Assembly: GCF_000186265.1 (NCBI RefSeq)
Contig: NC_014934.1
Location: forward strand, 2,790,001-2,854,000
Direction of reading: 5' to 3'
DNA: 64,000 bases
Source of the DNA: Cellulophaga algicola DSM 14237
Lineage (GTDB): Bacteria; Bacteroidota; Bacteroidia; Flavobacteriales; Flavobacteriaceae
Below the pieces are notes generated by a model that saw only the letters and a program-made list of their open reading frames with translations, ran no database searches and was not told the origin of the DNA. A program made the position numbers and the translations under genes. This document shows positions 1 to 8,926 of this stretch, piece by piece; positions within the stretch are counted from its first letter, which is position 1; every line of letters begins with the position of its first letter.

Positions 1-651
1 GCCTTCGTAACCTAATTGGAAATCGGCTTTTATTTCGTCTACAATCCTTTTTTTGGACACTTCATCCAGCTGTTTTAGATTTGTATTTGGGAAATAGGTT
101 CTATTTAAACCTTCAAAATCATCTTTTAGATCTCGTAAAAAGTTTACTTTTTGAAAAGCAGAACCTAGTGCCATAGCAGAAATTTTTAAGCTTTCGTAGC
201 TTTCTTCATTTCCTTGTACAAAAACCTTTAAGCACATTAGCCCAACTACATCCGCAGAGCCGTATATGTATTCCTTGTATTCCGCATCTGTTTTATAAAC
301 CGTTTTGTAAAGATCCATTCGCATACTTTTCATAAAAGAAGCTACCAAATGATATGGAATATTATAAGTGTGATAGGTATGTTGAAAAGAATTCAAAATA
401 GGATTAAGGCTTATTTTGTGTTCTATCGCATCTTTTAAGTCATTTTCAAACTTATCAAAAAGCAATTTTTTATCATAGTCGTGAAAAGTGTCTACAATTT
501 CATCTGCAAAACGAACAAATCCATAAATGTTATAGATATCTCCACGAATAGACGTGTGTAGCATTTTTGTTGCTAATGAGAATGATGTGCTATATGATTC
601 TGTCACCGTCTTGCTGCAGCTATAAGAAACTTGGTCGAAAATACTTTTCAT
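1..651 (-). CDS. crtB: Phytoene synthase, C-terminus cut by window edge
   Basis: Condenses two geranylgeranyl diphosphates to phytoene, the first committed carotenoid step. I translated the minus strand from the ATG at 651-649; 217 codons stay open to base 1, so the C-terminus lies outside. Both Mg-diphosphate Asp-rich motifs are visible: D50-EIV-D54 and D174-LKD-D178. The second sits in the typical context 'QKVNFLRDLKDD', followed by 'GLNRTYFP'. The early STSF motif (residues 21-24) is also family-typical. The start lies 4 bases after the crtI stop, so the two are one operon. Squalene synthase is the main alternative family, but the crtI neighbour argues for phytoene. Confidence 0.93.
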   Translation of the reverse strand, partial: MKSIFDQVSYSCSKTVTESYSTSFSLATKMLHTSIRGDIYNIYGFVRFADEIVDTFHDYDKKLLFDKFENDLKDAIEHKISLNPILNSFQHTYHTYNIPYHLVASFMKSMRMDLYKTVYKTDAEYKEYIYGSADVVGLMCLKVFVQGNEESYESLKISAMALGSAFQKVNFLRDLKDDFEGLNRTYFPNTNLKQLDEVSKKRIVDEIKADFQLGYEG

Positions 652-655
652 AGTT

Positions 656-2116
656 TTAGTTATTTGATTTGGTAATCAATTCAGACACTAATTTCCCCGA
701 AATTAATGCTGGCGGAACTCCTGGTCCTGGAACGGTAAGCTGGCCGGTAAAAAATAAATTTTTCACTTTTTTGCTTTTGAGATTGGGTCTTAAAAATGCG
801 GTTTGAGTTAATGTATTAGCTAAACCATAAGCATTCCCTTTATAAGAATTGTATTCTTCAATGAAGTCATTCACACAAAAGGACTCCTTAAATATAATAT
901 TGTTTTTTATTTTTTGATTGGTTTTTTCTTCAAATCTTTCCATAATTAAATTAAAATATTCTTCTCTAACTTCTTCAGTATCTTTTAAATCTGGAGCAAT
1001 GGGAATTAAGAAAAACCCTGTTTCATTACCTTCGGGAGCCATACTTTTATCTGTCACTGACGGAAAATTGGCATAGAATAGTGGGTTTTTAGGCCATTTA
1101 GGTTCGTCATAAATTTCTTCAGCGTGCAATTCAAAGTCCGTATCAAAAAATAGGTTATGATGTTCTACGTTTTCTATTCGTTTATCAAAGCCAACATAAA
1201 ATAATAATGAGGATGGGGCAAATGTCTTTTTACTCCAGTAAGTTTCTGTAAACTGCCTGTCTTCTTTATTTAGTAAAGTTTCAGAATGGTGGTAGTCTGC
1301 ACCGCTAAGTACAAAATCTGCTAAATGTGTTTCTCCGTTGGCAATTATCCCAATTGCTTTTTTATCCGCAACAAGTATCTTAGAAGCAGGGCTATTGGTA
1401 TTTATTTTAACCCCCAATTCTTTAATCAGACTTTCCATGGCTAAGATAATTTCATACATGCCCCCTTTTGGGTGCCATGTTCCTAAACCAAAATCAGCAA
1501 AATTCATAAAGCTGTAAAATGAAGGTGTTTTACTTGGTTTTGCCCCTAAAAAAAGAACAGGAAACTCTAAGGTTGAGATTAATTTTTTGTTTTTGAATCT
1601 TTTTCGAACTTCAGAGCTTATCGTTTTAAAAAACTGATCAACTCTGGTTATGGTTTCAGGAGTAATTAATTCTAATGGGGATAGTCCTGGACGTAAAACA
1701 ATTTTATTAATGGCGATATCATAATTTTCCTGAGCTATGGCTATAAATTTTCTAAGTTGAATAGCACTACCTTTTTCTATTCGTTCAAATTCTTCACAAA
1801 TTTTATTCATGCAATCGCCAATCGTGATTACATCGTCGGAGAAAAATATTTTATAGGCAGGATTAAGTTTATCTAGCTGATAATAATCAGAAGTTTTCTT
1901 TCCGAATTCTGCAAAAAAATTATCAAATATATCTGGCATCCAATACCAGCTTGGTCCCATATCAAATGTGAATCCGTCTTTTTTTAGTTGGCGTGCACGC
2001 CCACCTACGGTACTATTTTTTTCAAAAATAGTAACATCAAAACCATCTTTAGCTAAATAAGCTGCAGCTGATAATGAAGAAAATCCAGAACCAATAATTA
2101 TCACCTTTTTTTTCAT
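656..2116 (-). CDS. crtI: Phytoene desaturase
   Basis: FAD-dependent desaturase that converts phytoene stepwise to lycopene in carotenoid synthesis, at the membrane surface. 486 residues, the usual CrtI length. The N-terminus has the Rossmann dinucleotide motif (IIGSGFSSLSAA, residues 7-18), then an acidic strand end and a GGRAR motif near 38-42. The C-terminus has the carotenoid-dehydrogenase signature (FFTGQLTVPGPGVPPALISG). It lies 18 bases after the carH-like regulator and 4 bases before crtB, in the same direction, so one transcript is likely. No missing residue or break was noticed. Confidence 0.95.
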   Translation of the reverse strand: MKKKVIIIGSGFSSLSAAAYLAKDGFDVTIFEKNSTVGGRARQLKKDGFTFDMGPSWYWMPDIFDNFFAEFGKKTSDYYQLDKLNPAYKIFFSDDVITIGDCMNKICEEFERIEKGSAIQLRKFIAIAQENYDIAINKIVLRPGLSPLELITPETITRVDQFFKTISSEVRKRFKNKKLISTLEFPVLFLGAKPSKTPSFYSFMNFADFGLGTWHPKGGMYEIILAMESLIKELGVKINTNSPASKILVADKKAIGIIANGETHLADFVLSGADYHHSETLLNKEDRQFTETYWSKKTFAPSSLLFYVGFDKRIENVEHHNLFFDTDFELHAEEIYDEPKWPKNPLFYANFPSVTDKSMAPEGNETGFFLIPIAPDLKDTEEVREEYFNLIMERFEEKTNQKIKNNIIFKESFCVNDFIEEYNSYKGNAYGLANTLTQTAFLRPNLKSKKVKNLFFTGQLTVPGPGVPPALISGKLVSELITKSNN

Positions 2117-2134
2117 GTACTTCTTAAAAAAATA

Positions 2135-3034
2135 TTACAATTCACTAACTAATTTTTCTATAGATTTAAATTTCTTCATGTTTTTAGGGAGCATATCTCC
2201 TTGTATGTGTTGCACTTGATGTCCTAAAACCCAAAATTTATAATTGGTATCAGCGCCTAATTCGGTATGAAAGTTCTCTATATACTTACGTAGTTTTCCC
2301 TTATTGGGTTCTACCGTGAAATAGGATAGAAAATAGATGTTTTCACAATAACCAAGCAAATCTTTTAGGCACTCAATAGGTACGGTCTGCCCTAAATAGA
2401 TTGTCTTGTAGCCTTTTAACGTTATTTCATAATTTAAATAGAGTAAGCCAATATCATGAATTTCGTTATCAGGTAAGAAAAGAACAAACGTTTTGTCTGT
2501 CTTGCTAGGTTTGTTAACTAGTAGTTTTTCTGTATTTAAAATAATTTTTTGTTTGATAAGATTGGTTATGAAATGTTCGTGAGATGGACTCACGGCATTG
2601 TTTTGCCAAAGTAATCCTAACTCACTTAAGAGCGGTATAAATGCTTCGTAAAAGACCTCTTTAAAACTACTTTCTTTTAATAAGTTATTGTAGGTGGTAT
2701 AAAACAAGTTAGAGTCAAAATTGACCATCGCTATTTTGAAGGAATTTATAGCATGGTTTTTAATAGTTTTTTTTTCAATAACTTCTTGAACAAAATTTGG
2801 GATCTCAGTGTCTGGAATTTGAGCGATTTTAGAAATTTTATGTCCGTTATTATAGAGCAAGGTGATATTTAATAGCTTTTGTAGACTTTTTAAGCTATAA
2901 TTTCTAATGTTTGTTGTTGTTCTTTCTGGCTCTAATAAGTTATACCTCTTTTCCCAAATACGAATCGTATGGGCTTTTATTCCAGATAAATTTTCCAAAT
3001 CTCTAATACTAAAGTATTTTTTCATGTTGTTCAT
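2135..3034 (-). CDS. MerR-family regulator with B12-binding domain (CarH-like)
   Basis: Probable transcriptional repressor of the carotenoid genes downstream of it. Residues 4-75 are a MerR winged helix (FSIRDLENLSGIKAHTIRIWEKRY). The C-terminal two thirds is a cobalamin-binding fold. It keeps the W-x9-EH signature of adenosylcobalamin photoreceptors (W143, E153, H154) and a lower-axial-ligand loop E191-I-H193-D-I-G, which departs from the usual DxHxxG by Glu for Asp. Known CarH proteins release DNA when light breaks the Co-C bond. By analogy this operon should be light-inducible; that is inference. Start at 3034 (ATG) is used; a second ATG three codons later at 3025 is possible. Confidence 0.85.
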   Translation of the reverse strand: MNNMKKYFSIRDLENLSGIKAHTIRIWEKRYNLLEPERTTTNIRNYSLKSLQKLLNITLLYNNGHKISKIAQIPDTEIPNFVQEVIEKKTIKNHAINSFKIAMVNFDSNLFYTTYNNLLKESSFKEVFYEAFIPLLSELGLLWQNNAVSPSHEHFITNLIKQKIILNTEKLLVNKPSKTDKTFVLFLPDNEIHDIGLLYLNYEITLKGYKTIYLGQTVPIECLKDLLGYCENIYFLSYFTVEPNKGKLRKYIENFHTELGADTNYKFWVLGHQVQHIQGDMLPKNMKKFKSIEKLVSEL

Positions 3035-3055
3035 TTATTTTGAAAAAAGGTTAAA

Positions 3056-3063
3056 CAAATTTA
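3056..3063 (-). promoter_or_regulatory. Candidate -7 element of the carotenoid operon
   Basis: On the minus strand the octamer TAAATTTG matches the Bacteroidota -7 consensus TAnnTTTG, 21 bases upstream of the carH-like start codon. I found no clear -33 TTTG at 19-base spacing, only a TTTC 15 bases upstream, so this is a suggestion only. An autoregulatory CarH operator would be expected to overlap it. Confidence 0.35.
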
Positions 3064-3150
3064 ATCTTTTTAATGATTGAAATGATTTTTTTTAGTCCTT
3101 TTTTAAAAAGAGAAATGAAGGGGGTTTACTTTAGGATGGAATATGCGCGT

Positions 3151-3190
3151 ATAAAAAAAGTCATTTAAGAAAAAAATCCTTAAATGACTT
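3151..3190 (-). terminator. Rho-independent terminator of tRNA-Leu
   Basis: Perfect 12-base inverted repeat (AAGTCATTTAAG, 3158-3169, with its complement at 3179-3190), 9-base loop, followed on the minus strand by a T-run (3153-3159). It begins 3 bases after the tRNA 3' end and would end the tRNA transcript before the carotenoid operon. Confidence 0.9.
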
Positions 3191-3193
3191 ATG

Positions 3194-3277
3194 TGCCCAC
3201 GACTAGATTCGAACTAGCACGTCCTTGCGAACACCACCCCCTCAAGGTGGCATGTCTACCAATTTCACCACGTGGGC
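3194..3277 (-). tRNA. tRNA-Leu (anticodon GAG)
   Basis: Reading the minus strand from 3277, a 7-base acceptor stem (GCCCACG pairing with CGTGGGC) encloses a D-arm with GGTAGAC, an anticodon stem CCACC/GGTGG around loop TTGAGGG (anticodon GAG), a long class II variable arm and a T-arm with GTTCGAATC. The discriminator base is A, at 3194. The 3' CCA is not encoded. The 84-base length and long variable arm fit leucine tRNA. Confidence 0.97.
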
Positions 3278-3364
3278 ATTTTGAGTCTGCAAATTTACTA
3301 AACTTTTTTTCAAACGCATTCTATTTTTTTTTATTCAAGACATAATTTGTTAAAACGCAAATTA

Positions 3365-3397
3365 TTTTTGCTTTTTCAAATTAATGCTATATATTTG
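3365..3397 (+). promoter_or_regulatory. Promoter of the xylose operon
   Basis: A -33 box TTTTTG (3365-3370) and a -7 box TATATTTG (3390-3397) are separated by 19 bases, an excellent match to the Bacteroidota housekeeping promoter (TTTG, 17-20 bases, TAnnTTTG). Transcription would start near 3404, giving a short leader of about 25 bases before the regulator gene. Confidence 0.75.
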
Positions 3398-3403
3398 ACA
3401 CAT

Positions 3404-3418
3404 ACCAGAACAGACCAG
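3404..3418 (+). promoter_or_regulatory. Candidate operator of the xylose regulator (ACCAG direct repeat)
   Basis: ACCAG occurs at 3404-3408 and again at 3414-3418, exactly 10 bases (one helical turn) apart and just downstream of the -7 box, over the expected transcription start. This position suits a repressor. The obvious binder is the GntR/LacI-type regulator encoded immediately downstream. The assignment is inference from position only. Confidence 0.4.
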
Positions 3419-3426
3419 TACGGTTG

Positions 3427-4431
3427 ATGATTATGCAAAATAGTTTTAGTTTTATTATTGATCATGAGAGTGATGTACCAAAATATCAGCAAATTGTTGA
3501 TATCATTAACCAATCTATCGCAAAGGATGTTTTGGCTATTGGTGATTCATTGCCTTCTGTGAATGCTTTTTGTCAAGAACATCATCTATCAAGGGATACC
3601 GTTTTTAAGGCATATACTATTTTGAAAGAGAATGGGGTTATTAAATCTGTTCCCAATAAAGGTTATTATATCGCTAGTAAAAACAGAAAAGTTTTATTGG
3701 TTTTAGACACCTTTAAAGCGTATAAAGAAGTGTTGTATCATTCTTTTATCAATAAAATGGAAGATGATATTATTACCGATGTTCAATTTCATCATTACAA
3801 TATTGACAATTTTAAAACGATACTTAACAATAGTTTAGGGAAATATTACAAGTATGTAGTAATGGGTTTTGATCATAAGCAAGTTGCAAAAACCTTAGCT
3901 AAAATCCCGAATAATGACTTGCTATTAATAGACTGGAACATTAATTCTACTCCAGAAAATAATTATGTTTTTCAAGACTTTGGACGCTCTTTTTATAAAG
4001 GATTAGAGTCTATTACCGAAAACTTCAAGAAATATAAGGCACTTCATTTTTTATATCCTAACTATACCAATCACGCCAAAGAGACGGTAGATTATTTTGA
4101 AAAGTATTGCCAGGATAACAACTTCGAGTATCAGATTAAAACAAATCCACAGGAATATACAATAGAAAAAGGGGTGGCTTACCTTAGTGTGAGTGACCGA
4201 GTATTAGGTATTTTTTTAGAACAGTGTCGTAAACAAAATTTGGAACCAGGTGTAGATGTAGGCTTTTTGTCCTATAACGATACACCTATGAAAAAGTTTA
4301 TTTATAAAGGGATAACGGTAGTGACTACTGATTTTGAGCAGTTGGGCATTAGTGCCGCAAAGTTTATCAATTCAGATAAACCACTTCAAGTGTATGTGCC
4401 CACTAAAATTATTGTAAGAGATTCATTATAA
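3427..4431 (+). CDS. GntR-type regulator with LacI-like sugar-sensing domain, probable xylose regulator
   Basis: Likely local regulator of the xylose operon. Residues about 5-75 form a GntR winged helix (VPKYQQIVDIINQSI, then LPSVNAFCQEHHLSRDTVFKAY and GVIKSVPNKGYYI). The rest resembles a periplasmic-binding-protein/LacI sensor (KVLLVLDTF..., ending in a LacI-like 'GITVVTTDFEQLGISAAKFI'). This architecture is common for Bacteroidota sugar regulators. I start at ATG 3427; a TTG just upstream (3424) and an ATG at 3433 are alternatives. It is 4 bases from the xylulokinase gene and so almost certainly cotranscribed with it. The effector (xylose or xylulose) is inferred from the neighbours. Confidence 0.85.
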   Translation: MIMQNSFSFIIDHESDVPKYQQIVDIINQSIAKDVLAIGDSLPSVNAFCQEHHLSRDTVFKAYTILKENGVIKSVPNKGYYIASKNRKVLLVLDTFKAYKEVLYHSFINKMEDDIITDVQFHHYNIDNFKTILNNSLGKYYKYVVMGFDHKQVAKTLAKIPNNDLLLIDWNINSTPENNYVFQDFGRSFYKGLESITENFKKYKALHFLYPNYTNHAKETVDYFEKYCQDNNFEYQIKTNPQEYTIEKGVAYLSVSDRVLGIFLEQCRKQNLEPGVDVGFLSYNDTPMKKFIYKGITVVTTDFEQLGISAAKFINSDKPLQVYVPTKIIVRDSL

Positions 4432-4435
4432 AAAT

Positions 4436-5920
4436 ATGTATTACATAGGATTCGATTTAGGAAGCTCGTCTATAAAAGCGGCTTTAGTAGAGATTAAAAC
4501 AGGAAAAAGTCTAGGGGTCGTTCAAGAGCCAGAGACCGAAATGAGCATGCTAGCTTTGAAAAATGGTTGGGCAGAGCAAAACCCTGATGAGTGGTGGAAA
4601 CACATTTGTAAAGCTATTGAACGCTTAAAAAGAAAATATGCTGTTTCTAAAGCAGATATTAAGGGGATAGGTATTTCTTATCAAATGCATGGCCTTGTCA
4701 TTGTAGATAAAGAAGGCAAACCGTTGAGAAAAAGTATTATTTGGTGCGATAGTAGAGCCGTGGAAATTGGTAATACCGCTTTTGAAGTTTTAGGAGAAGA
4801 TAAGTGTGCTGCACATTTATTAAACTCGCCCGCTAATTTTACAGCCTCTAAATTAAGATGGGTAAAAGAAAATGAACCAGACGTATATGCTAAAATTCAC
4901 AAGTTTATGCTACCTGGAGATTATATTGCTTATAAATTCTCTAACGAAATAAATACCACTATCTCTGGTTTATCTGAGGGTATTTTTTGGGATTTTAAAA
5001 CCGATAGTATTGCTCAATTTCTTTTAGACTATTACGAAATAGAGGAGGCTCTTGTGCCTACTATAGTAGATACTTTTGGTTTGCAAGCTAAGGTAGATGA
5101 AAAAGGCGCCGAAGAGAGCGGTTTGGCTGTTGGAACGCCCATTTTTTATAGAGCAGGAGACCAGCCAAATAATGCCTTGTCTTTAAATGTGTTTAATCCA
5201 GGAGAAGTAGCTGCTACCGGGGGTACATCTGGTGTAGTTTACGCAGTAACAGCTAGTTTGTCTGGTAAAGAAAGCACACGCGTAAATAATTTTGCACACG
5301 TAAATTACAAGAAATCAGACCCGCGTATTGGTAAGTTGCTAAATATTAACGGAGCAGGAATACAATACCGTTGGTTGTTAAATAATTTAGCAGTAAACTC
5401 TTATGAAGAGATGAATACACTAGCTTCAGAAATAGCTATAGGCGCTGATGGGGTTTGCATGCTTCCTTTTGGAAATGGCGCTGAGCGTATGCTGAATAAT
5501 AAAGACATAGGGACAAGGTTGGTTAATGTAAATCTAAACAACCACCATAAAGGTCATTTATGTAGAGCAGCCTTAGAAGGCATAGCTTTTTCTTTTGTAT
5601 ATGGAATGGAAATTTTAAAATCAGACGGTATTAATGTGAATGTAATTCGTGCTGGAAATGACAATTTATTTCGATCAGACATTTTTGCAAATACAGTCGC
5701 TACATTAATAGGGTATGAAATAGAGATCTATAATACTACGGGTGCTATTGGGGCAGCCAGAGCTGCAGGTTTACATGAGGGCGATTTTGATACCTACGGT
5801 AAATTAATCATGGATAATGATCATGTGATGACTTTTATGCCTTTTAAGGATAAAAAACCGTATCAAGAAGCGTATCAAAATTGGAAAAAAGAATTAGAAC
5901 TCGTTTTAAATAATAAATAG
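4436..5920 (+). CDS. xylB: Xylulokinase (FGGY family)
   Basis: Phosphorylates D-xylulose to xylulose 5-phosphate in the cytoplasm, the second step of xylose use. 494 residues, normal for the family. The N-terminal FGGY ATPase motif is clear (YYIGFDLGSSSIKAAL), followed by the substrate-contacting QMHG (within ISYQMHGLV). The second domain starts around the catalytic Asp in RAGDQPNNALS and has the nucleotide-binding ATGGTSG segment. Gene order regulator-xylB-xylA-symporter supports xylulose over other FGGY substrates. Confidence 0.93.
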   Translation: MYYIGFDLGSSSIKAALVEIKTGKSLGVVQEPETEMSMLALKNGWAEQNPDEWWKHICKAIERLKRKYAVSKADIKGIGISYQMHGLVIVDKEGKPLRKSIIWCDSRAVEIGNTAFEVLGEDKCAAHLLNSPANFTASKLRWVKENEPDVYAKIHKFMLPGDYIAYKFSNEINTTISGLSEGIFWDFKTDSIAQFLLDYYEIEEALVPTIVDTFGLQAKVDEKGAEESGLAVGTPIFYRAGDQPNNALSLNVFNPGEVAATGGTSGVVYAVTASLSGKESTRVNNFAHVNYKKSDPRIGKLLNINGAGIQYRWLLNNLAVNSYEEMNTLASEIAIGADGVCMLPFGNGAERMLNNKDIGTRLVNVNLNNHHKGHLCRAALEGIAFSFVYGMEILKSDGINVNVIRAGNDNLFRSDIFANTVATLIGYEIEIYNTTGAIGAARAAGLHEGDFDTYGKLIMDNDHVMTFMPFKDKKPYQEAYQNWKKELELVLNNK

Positions 5921-5944
5921 AATAACAACTTAAAATTAAGTAAT

Positions 5945-7270
5945 ATGGCAAACTTAGGAGATAAAGAATATTTTAAAGGTATTGGAGAGATTAAATTTGA
6001 AGGCAAGGATTCTGATAATCCATTAGCATTTAAATATTATAATCCAGAGCAAGTAGTTGCAGGAAAAACAATGCGCGAGCATTTTAAATTTTCTATAGCT
6101 TATTGGCATACATTCTGCGGTCAAGGAGGAGATCCTTTTGGTCCTGGAACTCAAAATTTTGAATGGGACAAAGCTTCAGATCCTATCCAAGCGGCAAAAG
6201 ATAAGGCAGATGCTGCATTTGAATTTATTAGTAAAATGGGCTTTGATTATTTCTGTTTTCATGATTATGATTTAATTCAAGAGGCATCAACTTTTGCAGA
6301 ATCTGAGAAAAGATTGGCAACAATCACCGATTATATCAAAGAAAAGAAAGCAGCTTCAGGTGTAAAATTACTTTGGGGTACTGCTAACTGTTTTTCTAAC
6401 CCGCGCTATATGAATGGTGCTGCAACAAATCCTGATTTTAATGTGCTTTCTAGAGCTGGTGGTCAAGTGAAGTTGGCTTTAGATGCTACCATGGCATTAG
6501 ATGGTGAAAACTATGTTTTTTGGGGTGGTAGAGAAGGTTATATGTCTTTATTGAATACAGATATGGGCCGTGAGTTAGACCATATGGGACAGTTTCTAAC
6601 CATGGCAAGAGATTACGCAAGAGCTCAAGGGTTTAAAGGTAATTTCTTTATTGAGCCAAAACCTATGGAGCCAATGAAGCACCAGTATGATTTTGATTCT
6701 GCTACAGCCATAGGATTCTTAAAAGAATATGGTTTAGAGAAAGATTTTAAAATTAATATAGAAGTAAACCACGCAACCTTAGCACAACACACATTTCAGC
6801 ATGAAATTGCTACAGCTGCAAAAGCAGGTATGTTAGGTAGTTTAGATGCTAACCGTGGAGATTATCAAAATGGATGGGATACAGATCAATTCCCGAATAA
6901 CATTCAAGAAACTACAGAAGCTATGTTGGTCTTCTTAAAAGCTGGCGGTTTGCAAGGTGGCGGTGTTAATTTTGATGCTAAAATTAGAAGAAACTCTACA
7001 GATATGGAAGATGTATTCTTAGCGCACATTGGAGGTGCAGATACATTTGCAAGAGCCTTGTTAACAGCAGATAAGATTATTACTTCTTCAGCTTATGATG
7101 ATTTGAGAACAAAACGTTACAGTTCATTTGATGCAGGAAAAGGTAAAGATTTCGAAGCAGGTAAGTTAAGCTTGGAAGACTTGTATAAAGTAGCTCAAGA
7201 AAATGGCGAACTAGAATTAAAAAGCGGTAAGCAAGAGTTATTTGAAAACATCATCAACCAGTACATATAA
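5945..7270 (+). CDS. xylA: Xylose isomerase
   Basis: Interconverts D-xylose and D-xylulose in the cytoplasm. The 441-residue length fits class II xylose isomerases, which have an N-terminal extension. Visible signatures: the catalytic His in FCFHDYD (H106), the WGGREGY segment, and the metal-binding Glu in [18 protein letters not shown]. The C-terminal part, with '[17 protein letters not shown]', carries further metal ligands. It starts 24 bases after xylB and ends 9 bases before the symporter, inside one operon. Function is near certain. Confidence 0.97.
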   Translation: MANLGDKEYFKGIGEIKFEGKDSDNPLAFKYYNPEQVVAGKTMREHFKFSIAYWHTFCGQGGDPFGPGTQNFEWDKASDPIQAAKDKADAAFEFISKMGFDYFCFHDYDLIQEASTFAESEKRLATITDYIKEKKAASGVKLLWGTANCFSNPRYMNGAATNPDFNVLSRAGGQVKLALDATMALDGENYVFWGGREGYMSLLNTDMGRELDHMGQFLTMARDYARAQGFKGNFFIEPKPMEPMKHQYDFDSATAIGFLKEYGLEKDFKINIEVNHATLAQHTFQHEIATAAKAGMLGSLDANRGDYQNGWDTDQFPNNIQETTEAMLVFLKAGGLQGGGVNFDAKIRRNSTDMEDVFLAHIGGADTFARALLTADKIITSSAYDDLRTKRYSSFDAGKGKDFEAGKLSLEDLYKVAQENGELELKSGKQELFENIINQYI

Positions 7271-7279
7271 ACTAGATTT

Positions 7280-8698
7280 ATGGAAGCTCCTAGAAATTCT
7301 AAATACTTAATGCAACTGACGCTGGTTGCTACATTAGGCGGGTTACTTTTTGGATATGATACAGCGGTAATTTCTGGAACGGTAAGTGCATTAGATAGTT
7401 TCTTTGTATTGCCTTTTGGTTTAGATGAAATGTCGGCTAATTCACGCTTAGGTTTTTTAGTGTCTAGCGCATTAATCGGTTGTATTATTGGCGGAATTTC
7501 TGGAGGATATATTAGTAAAAAAATAGGAAGAAAAAAAGGATTGTTGCTCGCAGCAATCCTTTTTCTTTGTTCTGCATTAGGCTCTGCAATGCCAGAGCTT
7601 TTTATGAAACCTATTGGCGCAGGAGACCATACTTTTATTTATCTCTTTATTGTGTATAGAATAATAGGGGGTATGGGTGTAGGGCTAGCGTCTATGTTAT
7701 CTCCATTATATATCGCAGAAATAGCACCTGCAAAAATCAGAGGTAAATTGGTTTCGCTAAATCAGTTTGCCATCATTTTTGGAATGTTGATTGTTTATTT
7801 CGTAAACTATTATATCGCAGGTCAAGGAGATGATACTTGGTTAAATACTGTGGGATGGAGGTGGATGTTTGCTTCAGAAGTGATTCCGGCATCCTTATTT
7901 CTAATCTTTTTGCTATTTGTTCCAGATACACCACGCTCCTTAGTGCTTAAAAATGAACCAGAAAAAGCTCTACAAGTTCTTGAAAAAGTAAATGGAAAAT
8001 TAGAAGCTCAAAAAATATTAAGTGACATTCAAAATACCGTATCACATAAATCTGGCAAGCTATTTTCTTTTGGAATGGCAGTGGTAGTTATTGGGGTTTT
8101 GATATCCGTATTTCAGCAATTTGTAGGTATTAATGTGGTATTGTATTACGCTCCAGAAATTTTTAAAAACATGGGATCTGGTACAGATACAGCTTTACTA
8201 CAGACAATTATTGTAGGAGGTGTAAATTTACTATTTACGGTTCTTGCAATTCTTACCGTAGATAAATATGGTAGAAAGCCTTTAATGATTATTGGAGCCT
8301 TGGGGATGGCAGTAGCTATGTTTGCACTAGGAGCAACTTTCTATACGCAAACTGTAGGGATTTTAGCATTAATCTGTATGTTGGTCTATGTTGCAGGTTT
8401 TGCCATGAGTTGGGGCCCCGTAACTTGGGTGCTATTGTCTGAAATGTTTCCGAACAAAATAAGAGATAAAGCCTTAGCGGTGGCAGTAGCTGCACAGTGG
8501 ATTAGTAATTACGTAGTGTCTTGGACTTTTCCAATGATGGATAAAAACAGTTACCTCTTGGAAAAATTTAATCATGGTTTTGCGTATTGGATTTATGGTG
8601 TGATGGGATTAATAGCCATGTTTGTGGTGTGGAAGTTTGTACCTGAAACTAAAGGTAAGACACTAGAGGAAATGGATGACGTTTGGGAAAAGAGTTAA
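7280..8698 (+). CDS. xylE: Sugar:H+ symporter of the MFS sugar-porter family, probably xylose
   Basis: Twelve-helix inner-membrane transporter of 472 residues. Sugar-porter signatures are visible: GGLLFGYDTAVISG in helix 1, GRKKG and DKYGRKP loops after helices 2 and 8, 'QQFVGINVVLYYAP' in helix 7 (sugar-binding QQxxGxN) and the C-terminal PETKGKTLEEMD. As last gene of the xylose operon it most likely imports D-xylose with protons. Specificity among xylose, arabinose, galactose and glucose cannot be read from the sequence. Confidence 0.9.
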   Translation: MEAPRNSKYLMQLTLVATLGGLLFGYDTAVISGTVSALDSFFVLPFGLDEMSANSRLGFLVSSALIGCIIGGISGGYISKKIGRKKGLLLAAILFLCSALGSAMPELFMKPIGAGDHTFIYLFIVYRIIGGMGVGLASMLSPLYIAEIAPAKIRGKLVSLNQFAIIFGMLIVYFVNYYIAGQGDDTWLNTVGWRWMFASEVIPASLFLIFLLFVPDTPRSLVLKNEPEKALQVLEKVNGKLEAQKILSDIQNTVSHKSGKLFSFGMAVVVIGVLISVFQQFVGINVVLYYAPEIFKNMGSGTDTALLQTIIVGGVNLLFTVLAILTVDKYGRKPLMIIGALGMAVAMFALGATFYTQTVGILALICMLVYVAGFAMSWGPVTWVLLSEMFPNKIRDKALAVAVAAQWISNYVVSWTFPMMDKNSYLLEKFNHGFAYWIYGVMGLIAMFVVWKFVPETKGKTLEEMDDVWEKS

Positions 8699-8735
8699 GA
8701 AGCACTTTTTTAAACGTACATATCCTATATATTAT

Positions 8736-8775
8736 AAAATCCTTGGCAGTAACTACTGTTCAAGGATTTTTTTTT
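8736..8775 (+). terminator. Rho-independent terminator of the xylose operon
   Basis: Inverted repeat AAAATCCTTG (8736-8745) and CAAGGATTTT (8761-8770), 15-base loop, then a run of T to 8775. It lies 38 bases after the symporter stop and closes the xylose operon. Confidence 0.93.
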
Positions 8776-8794
8776 GTTTGTACCCAGCGACAAA

Positions 8795-8829
8795 AATCAT
8801 ATATAGTATCTTTTTACTCATATATGATT
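8795..8829. repeat. Inverted repeat upstream of the Gfo/Idh/MocA gene
   Basis: AATCATATAT (8795-8804) and ATATATGATT (8820-8829) form a perfect 10-base inverted repeat with a 15-base spacer, about 100 bases upstream of the oxidoreductase start. There is no T-run, so it is not a second terminator. It could be an operator or simply an AT-rich cruciform. Confidence 0.35.
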
Positions 8830-8926
8830 CGTCATCCTTTTATGATGTTATAGTTTTATCAGAGTGAAAACCAAATACTAGTGTGACTAAGCTAGAATAT
8901 CAACCTATAAAAAGAAGCAATTAAAA

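Noticed and set aside
8676-8867. Open frame of 63 codons after the xylose symporter
   Set aside because: It overlaps the symporter end and runs through the strong terminator at 8736-8775; no family resemblance.
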